Numbered from the stretch's first letter, positions 52,782 through 62,090 are shown. The stretch: 64,000 nt of DNA from Cochlodiniinecator piscidefendens (GCF_011326755.1 NZ_JAAOIE010000008.1:1-64000), one strand, 5' to 3'. The notes: generated from the sequence alone by a model not told the origin. A program made the numbers and translations.

Positions 52782-53836
52782 GATGTCAACGCAACTCCGG
52801 TTTTGTGATCGAAGAGATGAACAGTGGACAAATCTACACCAAGCTGAACACTATCGCCAACCTGAGGCGCAGTACGGCCGTCGGCCTTCGCGATCACTTC
52901 GCCCTGGCCTGTTTCAACATAAAGTAAGGTTTCCGGCCCAAGTGGTTCACACACAGTAACAGTTCCCTTTAACACTGGCGTGCCAATATCAGGCTTCAGA
53001 TCATCAGGTCGAATGCCAACGGTGACCATCCCTTTTTCGTGTCCTTCAATGGGGACGGAGAGCACTGCTTCACTTCCAACAGAAACACCCCCCTCTACGA
53101 TTTCTCCGTCAATCATATTCATGGACGGCGCGCCGATAAATGTTGCCACAAAGGTATTGGCTGGACGATTATAAACATCGTCCGGTGTACCAACCTGTTG
53201 AATATAGCCATCTTTCATAATCACAATACGATCCGCCATGGTCATCGCTTCGACCTGATCGTGGGTTACGAAAATAATTGTATTGCCGACACGCTGGTGC
53301 AGCTTTTTAATCTCGAGCCGCATCTGTGTTCGCAGCTTTGCATCTAGATTGGACAGCGGTTCATCAAAGAGAAAGACCGCCGGATCACGCACCATGGCCC
53401 GGCCAATCGCAACACGCTGACGCTGCCCCCCCGAAAGCTGGTCTGGTTTGCGCTCCAGCAAATCAACCATATCCAGAATACCCGCCACTTCTTGAATGCG
53501 TTTTTCTTTTTCGGCCTTAGAAGCCTTGGAAGATCGCAAACCAAACGCAATGTTCTTTTTGACCGACATATGCGGATAAATTGCATAGTTCTGGAAAACC
53601 ATCGCAATATCGCGTTCTTTGGGCTCTAGATTATTCACCTCACGCCCACCAATTTCGATAGCGCCCGAAGTGATTTCTTCGAGACCTGCAATCAATCTCA
53701 GTGTCGTCGATTTTCCGCAACCAGACGGGCCAACAAACACGACGAATTCACCATCATCTACATCGAGATTAATACCGTGAAGAATTTCAGTTTTGCCGTA
53801 AGCTTTGACAAGATTATTAAGGACGAGATTGGCCAA
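52778..53836 (-). CDS. Sugar ABC transporter ATPase, UgpC/MalK type
   Basis: This 352-residue ATPase has Walker A GPSGCGKSTT (~37), the signature LSGGQRQRVAIGRAM (~134), Walker B FLFDEPLSNLDAKL (~156) and a C-terminal TOBE domain (~240-352), as in CUT1 importers that contact EIIA-type regulators. It serves the two permeases at 55320 and 56188. It lies two bases after the lyase gene and four bases overlap the kinase, in one operon. Substrate specificity rests on the binding protein, not on this subunit. Confidence 0.92.
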   Translation of the reverse strand: MANLVLNNLVKAYGKTEILHGINLDVDDGEFVVFVGPSGCGKSTTLRLIAGLEEITSGAIEIGGREVNNLEPKERDIAMVFQNYAIYPHMSVKKNIAFGLRSSKASKAEKEKRIQEVAGILDMVDLLERKPDQLSGGQRQRVAIGRAMVRDPAVFLFDEPLSNLDAKLRTQMRLEIKKLHQRVGNTIIFVTHDQVEAMTMADRIVIMKDGYIQQVGTPDDVYNRPANTFVATFIGAPSMNMIDGEIVEGGVSVGSEAVLSVPIEGHEKGMVTVGIRPDDLKPDIGTPVLKGTVTVCEPLGPETLLYVETGQGEVIAKADGRTAPQVGDSVQLGVDLSTVHLFDHKTGVALTS

Positions 53837-53838
53837 AT

Positions 53839-55323
53839 TCAGGACTCCGTCAGAGATAAAAACGCGGTCTGAAGCCGCGCGTTCGCATCAATGCGACGTG
53901 ATTTTCGAGTAGATTGTAGAGCGTGCAACGCCTTCACTTCGCCTGCATAGGTCGACAACGCATGCCCCAGCGCAGCTGGTGAAGGGCCACCCAGGCGGTC
54001 ACGACGTTGAACAAAAACCTTGGCTGAAACTGCATCGCTAAAGCAGTCTTCTGTCAGGATTGATGACCGCCCTACTTCAGCCTCAAACGCGGCAGAAAAT
54101 GCCTGAAACCCCGCGCTTAGGGAAACTTGGTCGTCAATGACCGCGCGTGCCGTAACGGAGGCAATTTCATGCGCTTGGCGAAAACTAAGCCCCTCATCAC
54201 GCACCAAGGTATCCGCCAATTCCGTAATTGTAATGCATGCAGCATCAGTGTTACGGGCGACATTTTTCGTATTGATAGAGCAAGCCGGAAGAAACGCAGT
54301 TAACAACGCGACCATACGTGCACCACTTTCAAAAGCTCCATAACCTGCCTGCTGCACTTCGCCTTCGCTGTCGTTCATGTCAGTGAACGGCGTGTTGTGC
54401 ATCGTATTCATAATCATATCGCAGCGCCCAATGGTGACTGACGCAAGATGGCGCATGTGCTCGATCGGTACCGGATTACGTTTCTGTGGCATTATAGAAC
54501 TGACCTGAACAAGCGCGTTTGGAACATACAACTGCCCCACCTCAAAGCTCGACCAAAACGCCATATCCTGCACAACCCGACCAAGATGCAGAAAGGCCAG
54601 CTTTATCGCTGAATAAAGCCCCGTGACATAATCCACGCTGGCAATACTGCCGTAGGAGTTCAGAGTCGGTTGATCAAATCCCAATAAATCCGCCATGCGT
54701 GCCCGATTAATTGGGAACCCAGACGTCGTAATCGCAGCCGCTCCCATCGGGCAATGATCTACAACCTCCAGTGCGGCGTTCAATCGTAAGCAATCGCGAT
54801 TGAGAACCTCAATTATCGCAGCCAGATAATGACCAAAGGTCGTAGGTTGTGCAGGTTGGCCGTGGGTATAAGCAACAATTAATGTATCAGCCTCTTTTTC
54901 CGCTTTCTCAATCAACACCTGGGAAAGGGTATTTAACTGCTCCAGAAGCGCTTCACCCTTTAGCTGCAAGGCCATTTTAAATAGGGTGTGGTCCATATCA
55001 TTGCGCGAACGCGCCGTATGCAATGCCCCACCAAGATCACCCAAGCGCCGCTTTAACTCTGCCTCTACAAAGAAAAAGTAATCTTCATATTCACCAGTAT
55101 AAATTTGCGCGGCGACATCTGTTTCTGTCTCAATTGCTTGCAGAGCCCTAGCGATCTCACGGCTTTGATCCGGTAATAAAATACCCGTTTCGTTTAGCAT
55201 CACCAAGTGGGCACGATTGATTGTCGTCATATGATCTGCAAAATGGGTTTTTACACCATCAAATAACGGTGCCAAAACAGTTTCGACGTATGTTTGATCT
55301 GGAAAAACAGAGTTATCAATCAT
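53839..55323 (-). CDS. Argininosuccinate-lyase-like enzyme (fumarase/aspartase superfamily)
   Basis: This 494-residue lyase is close in wording to argininosuccinate lyase. It has GGALHTARSRND (~98-109), AYTHGQPAQPTTFGH (151-165) with candidate His154, and VSSIMPQKRNP (274-284) whose Ser-rich loop supplies the catalytic base. In this family a C-N or C-O bond is broken by elimination, usually releasing fumarate. The arginine pathway is unlikely because the gene is embedded in a sugar ABC operon; a sugar-linked aspartate or succinyl compound is a more fitting substrate, by inference. The ATG at 55323 overlaps the permease stop as ATGA; the longer frame from 55434 is inside that gene. Confidence 0.82.
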   Translation of the reverse strand: MIDNSVFPDQTYVETVLAPLFDGVKTHFADHMTTINRAHLVMLNETGILLPDQSREIARALQAIETETDVAAQIYTGEYEDYFFFVEAELKRRLGDLGGALHTARSRNDMDHTLFKMALQLKGEALLEQLNTLSQVLIEKAEKEADTLIVAYTHGQPAQPTTFGHYLAAIIEVLNRDCLRLNAALEVVDHCPMGAAAITTSGFPINRARMADLLGFDQPTLNSYGSIASVDYVTGLYSAIKLAFLHLGRVVQDMAFWSSFEVGQLYVPNALVQVSSIMPQKRNPVPIEHMRHLASVTIGRCDMIMNTMHNTPFTDMNDSEGEVQQAGYGAFESGARMVALLTAFLPACSINTKNVARNTDAACITITELADTLVRDEGLSFRQAHEIASVTARAVIDDQVSLSAGFQAFSAAFEAEVGRSSILTEDCFSDAVSAKVFVQRRDRLGGPSPAALGHALSTYAGEVKALHALQSTRKSRRIDANARLQTAFLSLTES

Positions 55324-56186
55324 CCCTTCAACCCCGCCATGACAACACCTCGGATGATAAATCGTTGGAAGATGAGGAACACAATCAATGTAGGTATTGT
55401 AGAAATAGCTGCCCCGGTCATGATCAATTCCCAAGCAACATCGGCCTCATCACCGAACCCCGACAATCCGACAGGAATGGTGTAAAGCTCCGGTGAGTTT
55501 GTCACAATAAGCGGCCATAAAAACGCAGTCCAATTGCCGAGGAATACAAAGATTGCCAGAGCCGCGAGTGCCGGTTTGACCAAAGGCATGGCAACGGTCC
55601 ACCAAATCTGCAACTCGTTCAAGCCATCAATCCGCGCTGCTTCTAGAAAATCATCGGGGACGCTTTCGAAGAACTGTTTCATCAAAAATGTACCAAACCC
55701 CGTCATCAACCCCGGAAACATGATGCCCCAGTAACTATCGAGCCACCCAAAATTTTGGCTCATGAGGTACCAAGGGATTACCAACATTTCCGTCGGGATC
55801 ATCAAAGTGGACAAAATAGCGATAAAAACAAGCGTGCGGCCCGGAAATTTAAATTTACACAGAGTATACCCCACCAGACTGTCAAACAGCAGATTTGAAA
55901 TTGTAGTCAGGGTCGCAATGATCGCCGAGTTCATAAACCAAATGTAAAACCGTCCATCCTCTAACACGTAAGTATAGTTCTCGAGTGTTGGATCGTCTGG
56001 CATAAGGTTCACGTTGTAAACTTCGTGCGGCCACTTCAACGATGTCGAAATCATATAGACAATTGGCATAATCATCGCGATGCCGCCAAAAAACAAAATC
56101 AACCAGCGAATAATTTGACCCATGTTCCGGGGTTTTGTGGGGCGCGCGTTATTTAAACTTACGCTTGTAGGGGCAATTGATGTCAT
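55320..56186 (-). CDS. Sugar ABC transporter permease, MalG type
   Basis: This 288-residue inner-membrane protein has six hydrophobic helices and the EAA loop as EAARIDGLNELQIWW near residue 190, which contacts the ATPase. An N-terminal tail of ~20 polar residues precedes the first helix. It pairs with the MalF-type subunit one base upstream. Its last bases overlap the lyase start as ATGA, which means that transport and cleavage are co-translated. Confidence 0.9.
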   Translation of the reverse strand: MTSIAPTSVSLNNARPTKPRNMGQIIRWLILFFGGIAMIMPIVYMISTSLKWPHEVYNVNLMPDDPTLENYTYVLEDGRFYIWFMNSAIIATLTTISNLLFDSLVGYTLCKFKFPGRTLVFIAILSTLMIPTEMLVIPWYLMSQNFGWLDSYWGIMFPGLMTGFGTFLMKQFFESVPDDFLEAARIDGLNELQIWWTVAMPLVKPALAALAIFVFLGNWTAFLWPLIVTNSPELYTIPVGLSGFGDEADVAWELIMTGAAISTIPTLIVFLIFQRFIIRGVVMAGLKG

Positions 56187-56187
56187 T

Positions 56188-57081
56188 TTAAGCGCTCCGT
56201 AGCAGGCGTAATTGAATAAGGCTCACAATCAACAAAATCGTAAAGAGCACGACAGTTTGCGCCGTTGCGTATCCCATATTGAAACTGTTGAATGCCGTAT
56301 CATAAATCATCAGAACCAACGGCTTTGTCGCATTAAGGGGACCGCCTGGATTATTCGTGGTCATGTTAAAAACATGATCAAAAATCCGTAAGAACCCAAT
56401 GGATGAGAACACAACGATAAACACAATGGTCGGCCGCAACAGCGGTAGCGTGATCTGTGTAAGAACGGTCCACCAACCCACACCATCAATGCGCGCGGCC
56501 TCATAATACGAAGTTGGGATCGAACGAATGCCAGCCATAAAAATAATAACCTGAAATCCAAGACCAGCCCAAACCGCAGGCGCCAAAACCGCAGGCAAAG
56601 CATAAGATGTGGAGTTTAAAAACTCGATCTGTGCGATACCAAATTTCGCTAAGATATTATTGAAAAGCCCGATAGGAACGCCCTGATAGAACCACCGCCA
56701 CACCCAAGCCATAGCGACAGCACTGGTCATAAATGGCAGAAAATACAGCATCCGTACAAAGCTGTGTAAAAACCTTAATTTATCGAGATGATAGGCAATT
56801 GTGAACGACAGAACCAATGAAACCGGCGTTCCGAGCAGGAGATAAACAAAGGTATTTTTAAACACCTTCCAAAACACTGGGTCGTTCCAAAGTTGGATGT
56901 AATTATCCGCACCGATCCATGTGCGTTCCCCCAATAAATTCCAATCTTGAAAGGAAATTAATACCGCGCTTCCGGTCGGGTAAAACCGGATAACACCGTA
57001 AAAAATCACCGGCAATGTAAGAAAAGCCCAAGCCCAAACGATCTGTTTTTGGCGGATCGTCAAATTGCGATAAAGCGTCAT
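56188..57081 (-). CDS. Sugar ABC transporter permease, MalF type
   Basis: This 297-residue permease has six hydrophobic helices and the EAA loop EAARIDGVGWWTVL near 205. The ATG at 57081 has AGAGG seven bases upstream. A longer frame from 57117 would begin inside the terminator hairpin at 57102-57129 and is rejected. It pairs with the MalG-type subunit to form the channel. It lies downstream of the binding-protein gene, separated by that terminator. Confidence 0.9.
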   Translation of the reverse strand: MTLYRNLTIRQKQIVWAWAFLTLPVIFYGVIRFYPTGSAVLISFQDWNLLGERTWIGADNYIQLWNDPVFWKVFKNTFVYLLLGTPVSLVLSFTIAYHLDKLRFLHSFVRMLYFLPFMTSAVAMAWVWRWFYQGVPIGLFNNILAKFGIAQIEFLNSTSYALPAVLAPAVWAGLGFQVIIFMAGIRSIPTSYYEAARIDGVGWWTVLTQITLPLLRPTIVFIVVFSSIGFLRIFDHVFNMTTNNPGGPLNATKPLVLMIYDTAFNSFNMGYATAQTVVLFTILLIVSLIQLRLLRSA

Positions 57082-57101
57082 TGCGCGGCCTCTTTTGGCA
57101 T

Positions 57102-57129
57102 AAAAAAGGCGAGCCATCGCTGGCCCGCC
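57102..57129 (-). terminator. Intercistronic terminator after the sugar-binding-protein gene
   Basis: On the minus strand GGCGGGCCA pairs with TGGCTCGCC around a GCGA loop, with one G-T pair, followed by six T. It lies between the binding-protein gene and the permease genes of the same operon. As with the site at 49883, partial termination would raise binding-protein levels over the permeases. Confidence 0.82.
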
Positions 57130-57143
57130 ACAGGGAGATCGGA

Positions 57144-58397
57144 TTAATCGGCGTAGTATTCGTTCAAAATCGCCTGCTCTGCTTGGGCGGCTTCTGCTAA
57201 ACTGTCGCTTAGAGATTGCCCCTGCAATGAAACGCGATCAAGCATATCCACCAACACCTGGCGCTGCGCACTTTCGTTCGCAAATACAGTCGTGTGTGCG
57301 TACTCCAACCCACGAATAAACGGACCATACACCTCATGCGTTGCATTGGCTTCGGTCATCCCAACGGATGGGCGCGCAGGCAGTTCCCCCACAACATCCA
57401 GCCAGATTTGCATCGCTTCGTCAGATGTAATGTACTCCATGAACCGAACTGACGCCTCATAACGTTCGCCTTCGGCTTTGGTTGTGATCGCGTTCACCCA
57501 ATATGAGGAATAGTTAGATTGCGTACCTGTTGGCCCAACAGGCAACTCAGCAACAGCCCACTCCAATCCGCGCGTGTTATTGAGCGACCCAATACGGAAA
57601 GATCCATCAATATGCATCCCCGCGCGCCCCGCCTTAAAGGCGGCCTGAGGTTCATCCATAAATCCGACTTGGGTCACTCCGTGCTCGCTGCTCAATCCTT
57701 CATAAAACGCAGCGGCAGCGCGGCCTGCATCGGAATCATAAGTAACCGTTTGATTGTCTTCTGCGTAAGGCTCCCCACCAAATTGACGCACTAAAACTTC
57801 GCGCCACCAATGGTGATCCTGTGCCGTCATGCCTGTGGTAAGACCAACAGTAGTGACATTCCCAGCCCCGTCCCGTTCGGTCAAAGCGCCTGCCATTTCA
57901 ACAAGCTCATCTAAATCAGCCGGCGGATGATCTAGGCCGGCTGCTTCGAACAGACGCGTATTGTAAAACAACGCCAAAGATCGCACCGCAGTCGGAAGCG
58001 CGTAGTAATCGCCATCCACCTGCATCGCACTCACCATTGGGAAAAATTCTGCCTCGATCATCTCAGTTGGAAATTGTTCCGCTGGCAATGGCTGAATCAA
58101 ATCGGCTTCGATGTAATCGTTTAGCCATCCATAAAACAATTGAACCACATCCGGGCCTTCGCCAGCCGGAATTGAGGCCGCAACCTTGGTTCGATATTCC
58201 GCATACGGGAAATGGGTCATGTTCACGGTTACATCTGGATTTGCGGCTTCAAAATTTTCAATCAGCTGCTCCATTGCCTCGACACGTGCGTCAAAGAAAT
58301 ATTGCCAATATTCAATTTCCACAGCACTTGCCGACGTTCCAAGCAGCGCAGCAGCGCTCGTCAGCCCAGCAAAGAGCGTTTTATTCGTCCATTTCAT
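57144..58397 (-). CDS. Sugar ABC transporter substrate-binding protein, CUT1 type
   Basis: This 417-residue periplasmic protein has a signal peptide (MKWTNKTLFAGL, cleavage after GTSASA near residue 25) and a type II binding fold of the maltose/sn-glycerol-3-phosphate kind: VEIEYWQYFFDARVEAME, then ALPTAVRSLALFYN near 130. Late in the chain, LPARPS and VFANESAQRQ fit the family. The ATG at 58397 has GGGAGAAG upstream; a longer frame from 58463 adds a charged stretch before the signal peptide and is rejected. It is the first gene of the minus-strand operon and shares the inverted repeat at 58487 with the divergent ROK regulator. Confidence 0.87.
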   Translation of the reverse strand: MKWTNKTLFAGLTSAAALLGTSASAVEIEYWQYFFDARVEAMEQLIENFEAANPDVTVNMTHFPYAEYRTKVAASIPAGEGPDVVQLFYGWLNDYIEADLIQPLPAEQFPTEMIEAEFFPMVSAMQVDGDYYALPTAVRSLALFYNTRLFEAAGLDHPPADLDELVEMAGALTERDGAGNVTTVGLTTGMTAQDHHWWREVLVRQFGGEPYAEDNQTVTYDSDAGRAAAAFYEGLSSEHGVTQVGFMDEPQAAFKAGRAGMHIDGSFRIGSLNNTRGLEWAVAELPVGPTGTQSNYSSYWVNAITTKAEGERYEASVRFMEYITSDEAMQIWLDVVGELPARPSVGMTEANATHEVYGPFIRGLEYAHTTVFANESAQRQVLVDMLDRVSLQGQSLSDSLAEAAQAEQAILNEYYAD

Positions 58398-58486
58398 TGC
58401 ATCTTCTCCCGGTTGGCGGGCCAATTTTGGCTCCTGCAATCTTTGACGCCCAGAGGAATTCACTCAGCGCCTCAGCTTTTTAACTC

Positions 58487-58517
58487 AATTCAATTGATTA
58501 TTCAAGTCAATTGAATT
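58487..58517. promoter_or_regulatory. Operator: perfect 11-base inverted repeat between the ABC operon and the ROK gene
   Basis: AATTCAATTGA (58487-58497) and its exact complement TCAATTGAATT (58507-58517) flank a 9-base spacer. The half-site centres are 20 bases apart, about two helical turns. The site sits in the short gap between the divergent binding-protein gene and the ROK regulator and ends 11 bases before the ROK ATG, so binding there would block its transcription. The ROK protein is the natural candidate. Confidence 0.75.
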
Positions 58518-58528
58518 AAACTCAAAAT

Positions 58529-59695
58529 ATGAAGCAAACGCACACAACATCTGGCGCCAACGCCGAACGTTCCCGCGCCCATAATCGACGCGTGGTGATG
58601 GGCAAAATTCATAGCGCACACGAAATAGGACGCGCCGAAATTGCGCGGGCATCTGGGCTTACCACTCAGACAGTTTCTAATATTATCGCGGAACTTGAAA
58701 CCGAAGGTTATCTAAGGGAAGCTGGTCGCAGGGTCCAAGGGCGCGGCTTACCCGCCGTGCAATATAGTATCAACGCCAGCGGAGGGTATGCCTTAGGAAT
58801 AGAGGTGCGGCCAACTGCGTTATTTGCCGCGATCCTAGACCTTGGCGGAACAAACGTCGCCACTTGGCGGCTCCCTCTAAGCAAAGCGACGCCAGACGAA
58901 ACATTATGCACGCTCGAACATTTAATGCTTGATGTAAAACGAACAGTGCAGCCCGAACGGATTATTGGTGCTGGCATAGCCATGCCCGGCCCATTTGGCC
59001 GCACTGGCTTAAGCGGATCAGCCCATGATTTACCCGGATGGGAAGATAAAGATCTGACCAAATTATTCAGCGAAGCGCTCGAGCTTCCTGTTCAGATCGA
59101 AAATGATGCCAATGCAGCTGCAATGGCAGAGCGCGTCACTGGCGTGGCAAAAGGCCTATCGACATACGCCTATCTATATTTTGGAACGGGTCTTGGCCTT
59201 GGATTGGTCAGCCAAGGTCAATTAATTGCAGGGGCGTTTGGCAACGCAGGCGAAATTGGGCAATTGCCGGTCAATCTAGACGGCACGATAGCCCAGCTCG
59301 AAAGCGTCGCAAGCCGGTCCTCCATTCAACGCCACATGAACAATGCTGGAATAGACGTCAGCGAAATGGATACACTTGATACACTTCATGCGGCCCAAAG
59401 CCCCGCTCTTTCAAGCTGGACGGAACAAGCCGCAAAAGCATTGGGGCAGGCTGTTGCTATCATTGAAAATCTTTTTGATCCACAAGCCGTCATTTTAGGT
59501 GGCGCAATGCCAAGCGGGCTTCTCAAAGACATCACCAGCAAAATTCCCTTAAATGTTGCCAGCGTATCTCACCGACCAGATGCGCCTCATGATCGTGTGA
59601 TATTGGGGCAATGCGGACGGCTCACCGCAACGAACGGCGCAGCTTCGCTTGTACTCAATCGCGTTTATACACCTGTATTTGGCCCAGCAGCCTAA
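58529..59695 (+). CDS. ROK-family transcriptional regulator (NagC/XylR-like)
   Basis: The 388-residue regulator has a winged helix near the N-terminus (GRAEIARASGLTTQTVSNII, ~33-52) and a ROK sugar-kinase-like sensor domain: AMPGPFGRTG (~153), ENDANAAAMAE (~188) and YFGTGLGLGLV (~210). The usual zinc site (a His and CxCGxxGC) after GEIGQL is replaced by residues without any Cys, which is uncommon in the family. No SD precedes the ATG, so it may be leaderless. It probably represses the divergent ABC/lyase operon through the inverted repeat at 58487 and responds to a sugar. It starts a two-gene set with the PIG-L gene. Confidence 0.85.
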   Translation: MKQTHTTSGANAERSRAHNRRVVMGKIHSAHEIGRAEIARASGLTTQTVSNIIAELETEGYLREAGRRVQGRGLPAVQYSINASGGYALGIEVRPTALFAAILDLGGTNVATWRLPLSKATPDETLCTLEHLMLDVKRTVQPERIIGAGIAMPGPFGRTGLSGSAHDLPGWEDKDLTKLFSEALELPVQIENDANAAAMAERVTGVAKGLSTYAYLYFGTGLGLGLVSQGQLIAGAFGNAGEIGQLPVNLDGTIAQLESVASRSSIQRHMNNAGIDVSEMDTLDTLHAAQSPALSSWTEQAAKALGQAVAIIENLFDPQAVILGGAMPSGLLKDITSKIPLNVASVSHRPDAPHDRVILGQCGRLTATNGAASLVLNRVYTPVFGPAA

Positions 59696-59714
59696 TCCAA
59701 GCCTAGGATATAAA

Positions 59715-62060
59715 ATGCCTCTTTCGGATCAAAAACGGGTCAAGGAACAACGCCTGCAACCCCGTATTGTAACCCTTTGGCGGAAGCTCTCTGCACTAAA
59801 GTCCGTTGCGAAATTCATGAACTCAGGCGCCCACCCTGACGACGAAACCTCTGCGATGTTGGCTGCAATGACTTGGCGTGACGGAATTGACATTTCTTAT
59901 GTATGCTCCACCCGCGGCGAAGGCGGACAAAACGATATTGGCGTTGAAACCGGGGCCGCATTGGGTGCCTTGCGCACCGCTGAAATGGAACGCGCCTGCG
60001 ATGTACTCGGGCTGCGCATGTATTGGCTTGGATATACACCAGATGACACGTTGACAGATTTCGGGTTTTCAAAATCTGGCGTTGAAACCCTGTCAAAGTG
60101 GGGCCGCGATCGCACTTTGCATCGCTTAGTAACCGCAATTCGAATGGAGTGCCCGGATATTTTATGCCCGACATTTCTGGATATTCCCGGACAGCATGGC
60201 CATCACCGCGCCATGACCGAAGCCGCGCTTGAGGCTTTTGATCTCGCGGCTGATCCAAACTATGTCACAGATGAATTATCTCCGTGGAAAATAAGCAAAC
60301 TCTATCTTCCCGCATGGTCCGGTGCCGGGGACGCTTACGATGATGATCTCCCTCCTCCCCCGGCGACACTGACCTTTGACGCTAGCGGCCAAGATCCTGT
60401 CACAGGTTGGAGCTTTGAACAGATCGGCCAGCATTCGCGCGTTTGTCACGCAACCCAAGGCATGGGGCGGTGGGTTCCAGCGGGATCAGAACGCAACTGG
60501 CCGCTTCACTTGGCAAAAACGCGCGTGGGCGGCCCAGATGACACCCTACTTTCCGGCATTCCTCAAACATTAGCCGATTTTGCAGATGGGTCTGACGCAC
60601 CCTTACTCGCCCATGCGCAAGAAGCTGTTGAAATGGCAACTAAATCTTTTCCAGATACGGACAAAATCATCGAACATGCACTGGATGCCTTTGCGGCTTT
60701 GAGCGAAGTGCAAAAAACCGGAACTAACCCGCACATTCAGCGTATAGAGCGCAAAATTGAGCAATTATCAGAAGTCGTGATGATTGCCGCTGGTGCCGAG
60801 GTTATCCCCCGCTTTGACCAAGATGAACTGCACCCAGGCGACCAAACGGCCCTATCTGTCGAAATCCGCAAGGGCACTGCTGACTCGATTACAACGACAG
60901 CAGTATTGCCTGAGGGCTGGGATATTGACGGCGACACGGCGACTATTTCCGATACAGCGGCCCTTAGCGATCCTTACCCTTCCGTCTATCTTCCCGGCGC
61001 GCCAATCGCGCCATATGTGAACACATATATTTCGCTCAAAGGCCAAACAATCACTGTGCCAATGCGCCTAGAACAAACTCCTCTCGTTCTGCCAACGTAC
61101 AGCGCCAGCATCACACCTGACGTGTCGGTCCTCAACTCCAGAGCGCAGCAGCGCACAGTAAATGTCACACTTCAAGACATCACACCCGAAGGCGCCGAGC
61201 CCAGCTTTGACCTCCCCAAAGGATGGCATGCCCAACGCACCCAAACGGGCTTTGCCCTAACTGCACCTGCGGATCAACACGCAGATACGGTGGATCATCT
61301 TCAATTGCGGCTGAATGGTAAAATCGCACATACCATCACCCGGTTGACCCATGACCACACCGCGCGCCGCGCCCTGATCACGCCTACCGTTCTGAAAATC
61401 CTCAGCGTCACATGTGAACTTCCCAACAGTCGGATCGGCTATATGGGCGCACAGCGTGACACGGCCGATCATTGGTTAAATGCGATCGGATGCGATATCA
61501 CAGCAGTATCGGACGACGATCTGCTGTCGGATGCTGTCCTCGCCCAATTTGACACGCTACTGATCGGCATTTTTGCCATGCGGTTTCGTCAAAAATTATC
61601 TGCGCAAATGCCTCGCATCCATAAATGGGTCGAAGCCGGCGGCACGCTTGTCACGCTATATCACCGACCATGGGACAATTGGGATTCTGCAACGACGCCC
61701 CCACGCCATCTTGAAATCGGAAAACCGAGTCTGCGGTGGCGCGTGACGAATGAAAACGCAGAAGTCACCGTTACCCATCCCCATGCAGTTTTGACCACAC
61801 CAAATAAAATAAGCCCCCAAGATTGGGACGGTTGGCACAAAGAGCGCGGGCTATATTTTGCCAAAGACTGGGCTGATGACTATATCGCCCCTCTGTCCAT
61901 GCATGACCCGGACGAAGCGCCGCTCAACGGCGCATTGCTTGTTGCTGATATCGGCGCAGGGCGCCATGTCCATACGTCACTGATCCTGCATCATCAAATG
62001 GCATCATTAACGCCCGGTGCGTTCCGGTTGATGGCCAATTTGTTGAACAAACGGGAATGA
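59715..62060 (+). CDS. Large PIG-L family N-deacetylase-like protein
   Basis: In this 781-residue protein, residues ~35-300 are a PIG-L/LmbE zinc deacetylase domain: GAHPDDE (~38), STRGEGGQND (~70) and GQHGHHRAM (~160), which hold the zinc-binding Asp/His residues. A long middle part (~380-560) looks like beta-sandwich modules, and the C-terminal ~230 residues start IGYMGAQRDTADHW with FDTLLIGIFAM, resembling a glutamine-amidotransferase-like fold. No signal peptide is visible, so it is probably cytoplasmic. PIG-L enzymes remove N-acetyl from GlcNAc conjugates. Placement after the ROK gene, 19 bases away with AGGA upstream, links it to the neighbouring ABC/lyase/kinase operon. The ATG at 59715 is preferred over 59649, which overlaps ROK. 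Confidence 0.78.
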   Translation: MPLSDQKRVKEQRLQPRIVTLWRKLSALKSVAKFMNSGAHPDDETSAMLAAMTWRDGIDISYVCSTRGEGGQNDIGVETGAALGALRTAEMERACDVLGLRMYWLGYTPDDTLTDFGFSKSGVETLSKWGRDRTLHRLVTAIRMECPDILCPTFLDIPGQHGHHRAMTEAALEAFDLAADPNYVTDELSPWKISKLYLPAWSGAGDAYDDDLPPPPATLTFDASGQDPVTGWSFEQIGQHSRVCHATQGMGRWVPAGSERNWPLHLAKTRVGGPDDTLLSGIPQTLADFADGSDAPLLAHAQEAVEMATKSFPDTDKIIEHALDAFAALSEVQKTGTNPHIQRIERKIEQLSEVVMIAAGAEVIPRFDQDELHPGDQTALSVEIRKGTADSITTTAVLPEGWDIDGDTATISDTAALSDPYPSVYLPGAPIAPYVNTYISLKGQTITVPMRLEQTPLVLPTYSASITPDVSVLNSRAQQRTVNVTLQDITPEGAEPSFDLPKGWHAQRTQTGFALTAPADQHADTVDHLQLRLNGKIAHTITRLTHDHTARRALITPTVLKILSVTCELPNSRIGYMGAQRDTADHWLNAIGCDITAVSDDDLLSDAVLAQFDTLLIGIFAMRFRQKLSAQMPRIHKWVEAGGTLVTLYHRPWDNWDSATTPPRHLEIGKPSLRWRVTNENAEVTVTHPHAVLTTPNKISPQDWDGWHKERGLYFAKDWADDYIAPLSMHDPDEAPLNGALLVADIGAGRHVHTSLILHHQMASLTPGAFRLMANLLNKRE

Positions 62061-62090
62061 TCACTCTTGATTTAATCTCTAAATCATGAT

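Noticed and set aside
53839-55323. Housekeeping argH
   Set aside because: The motifs are of the argininosuccinate lyase family, but the gene is translationally coupled to sugar permease and ATPase genes, so arginine synthesis is less likely; not named argH.
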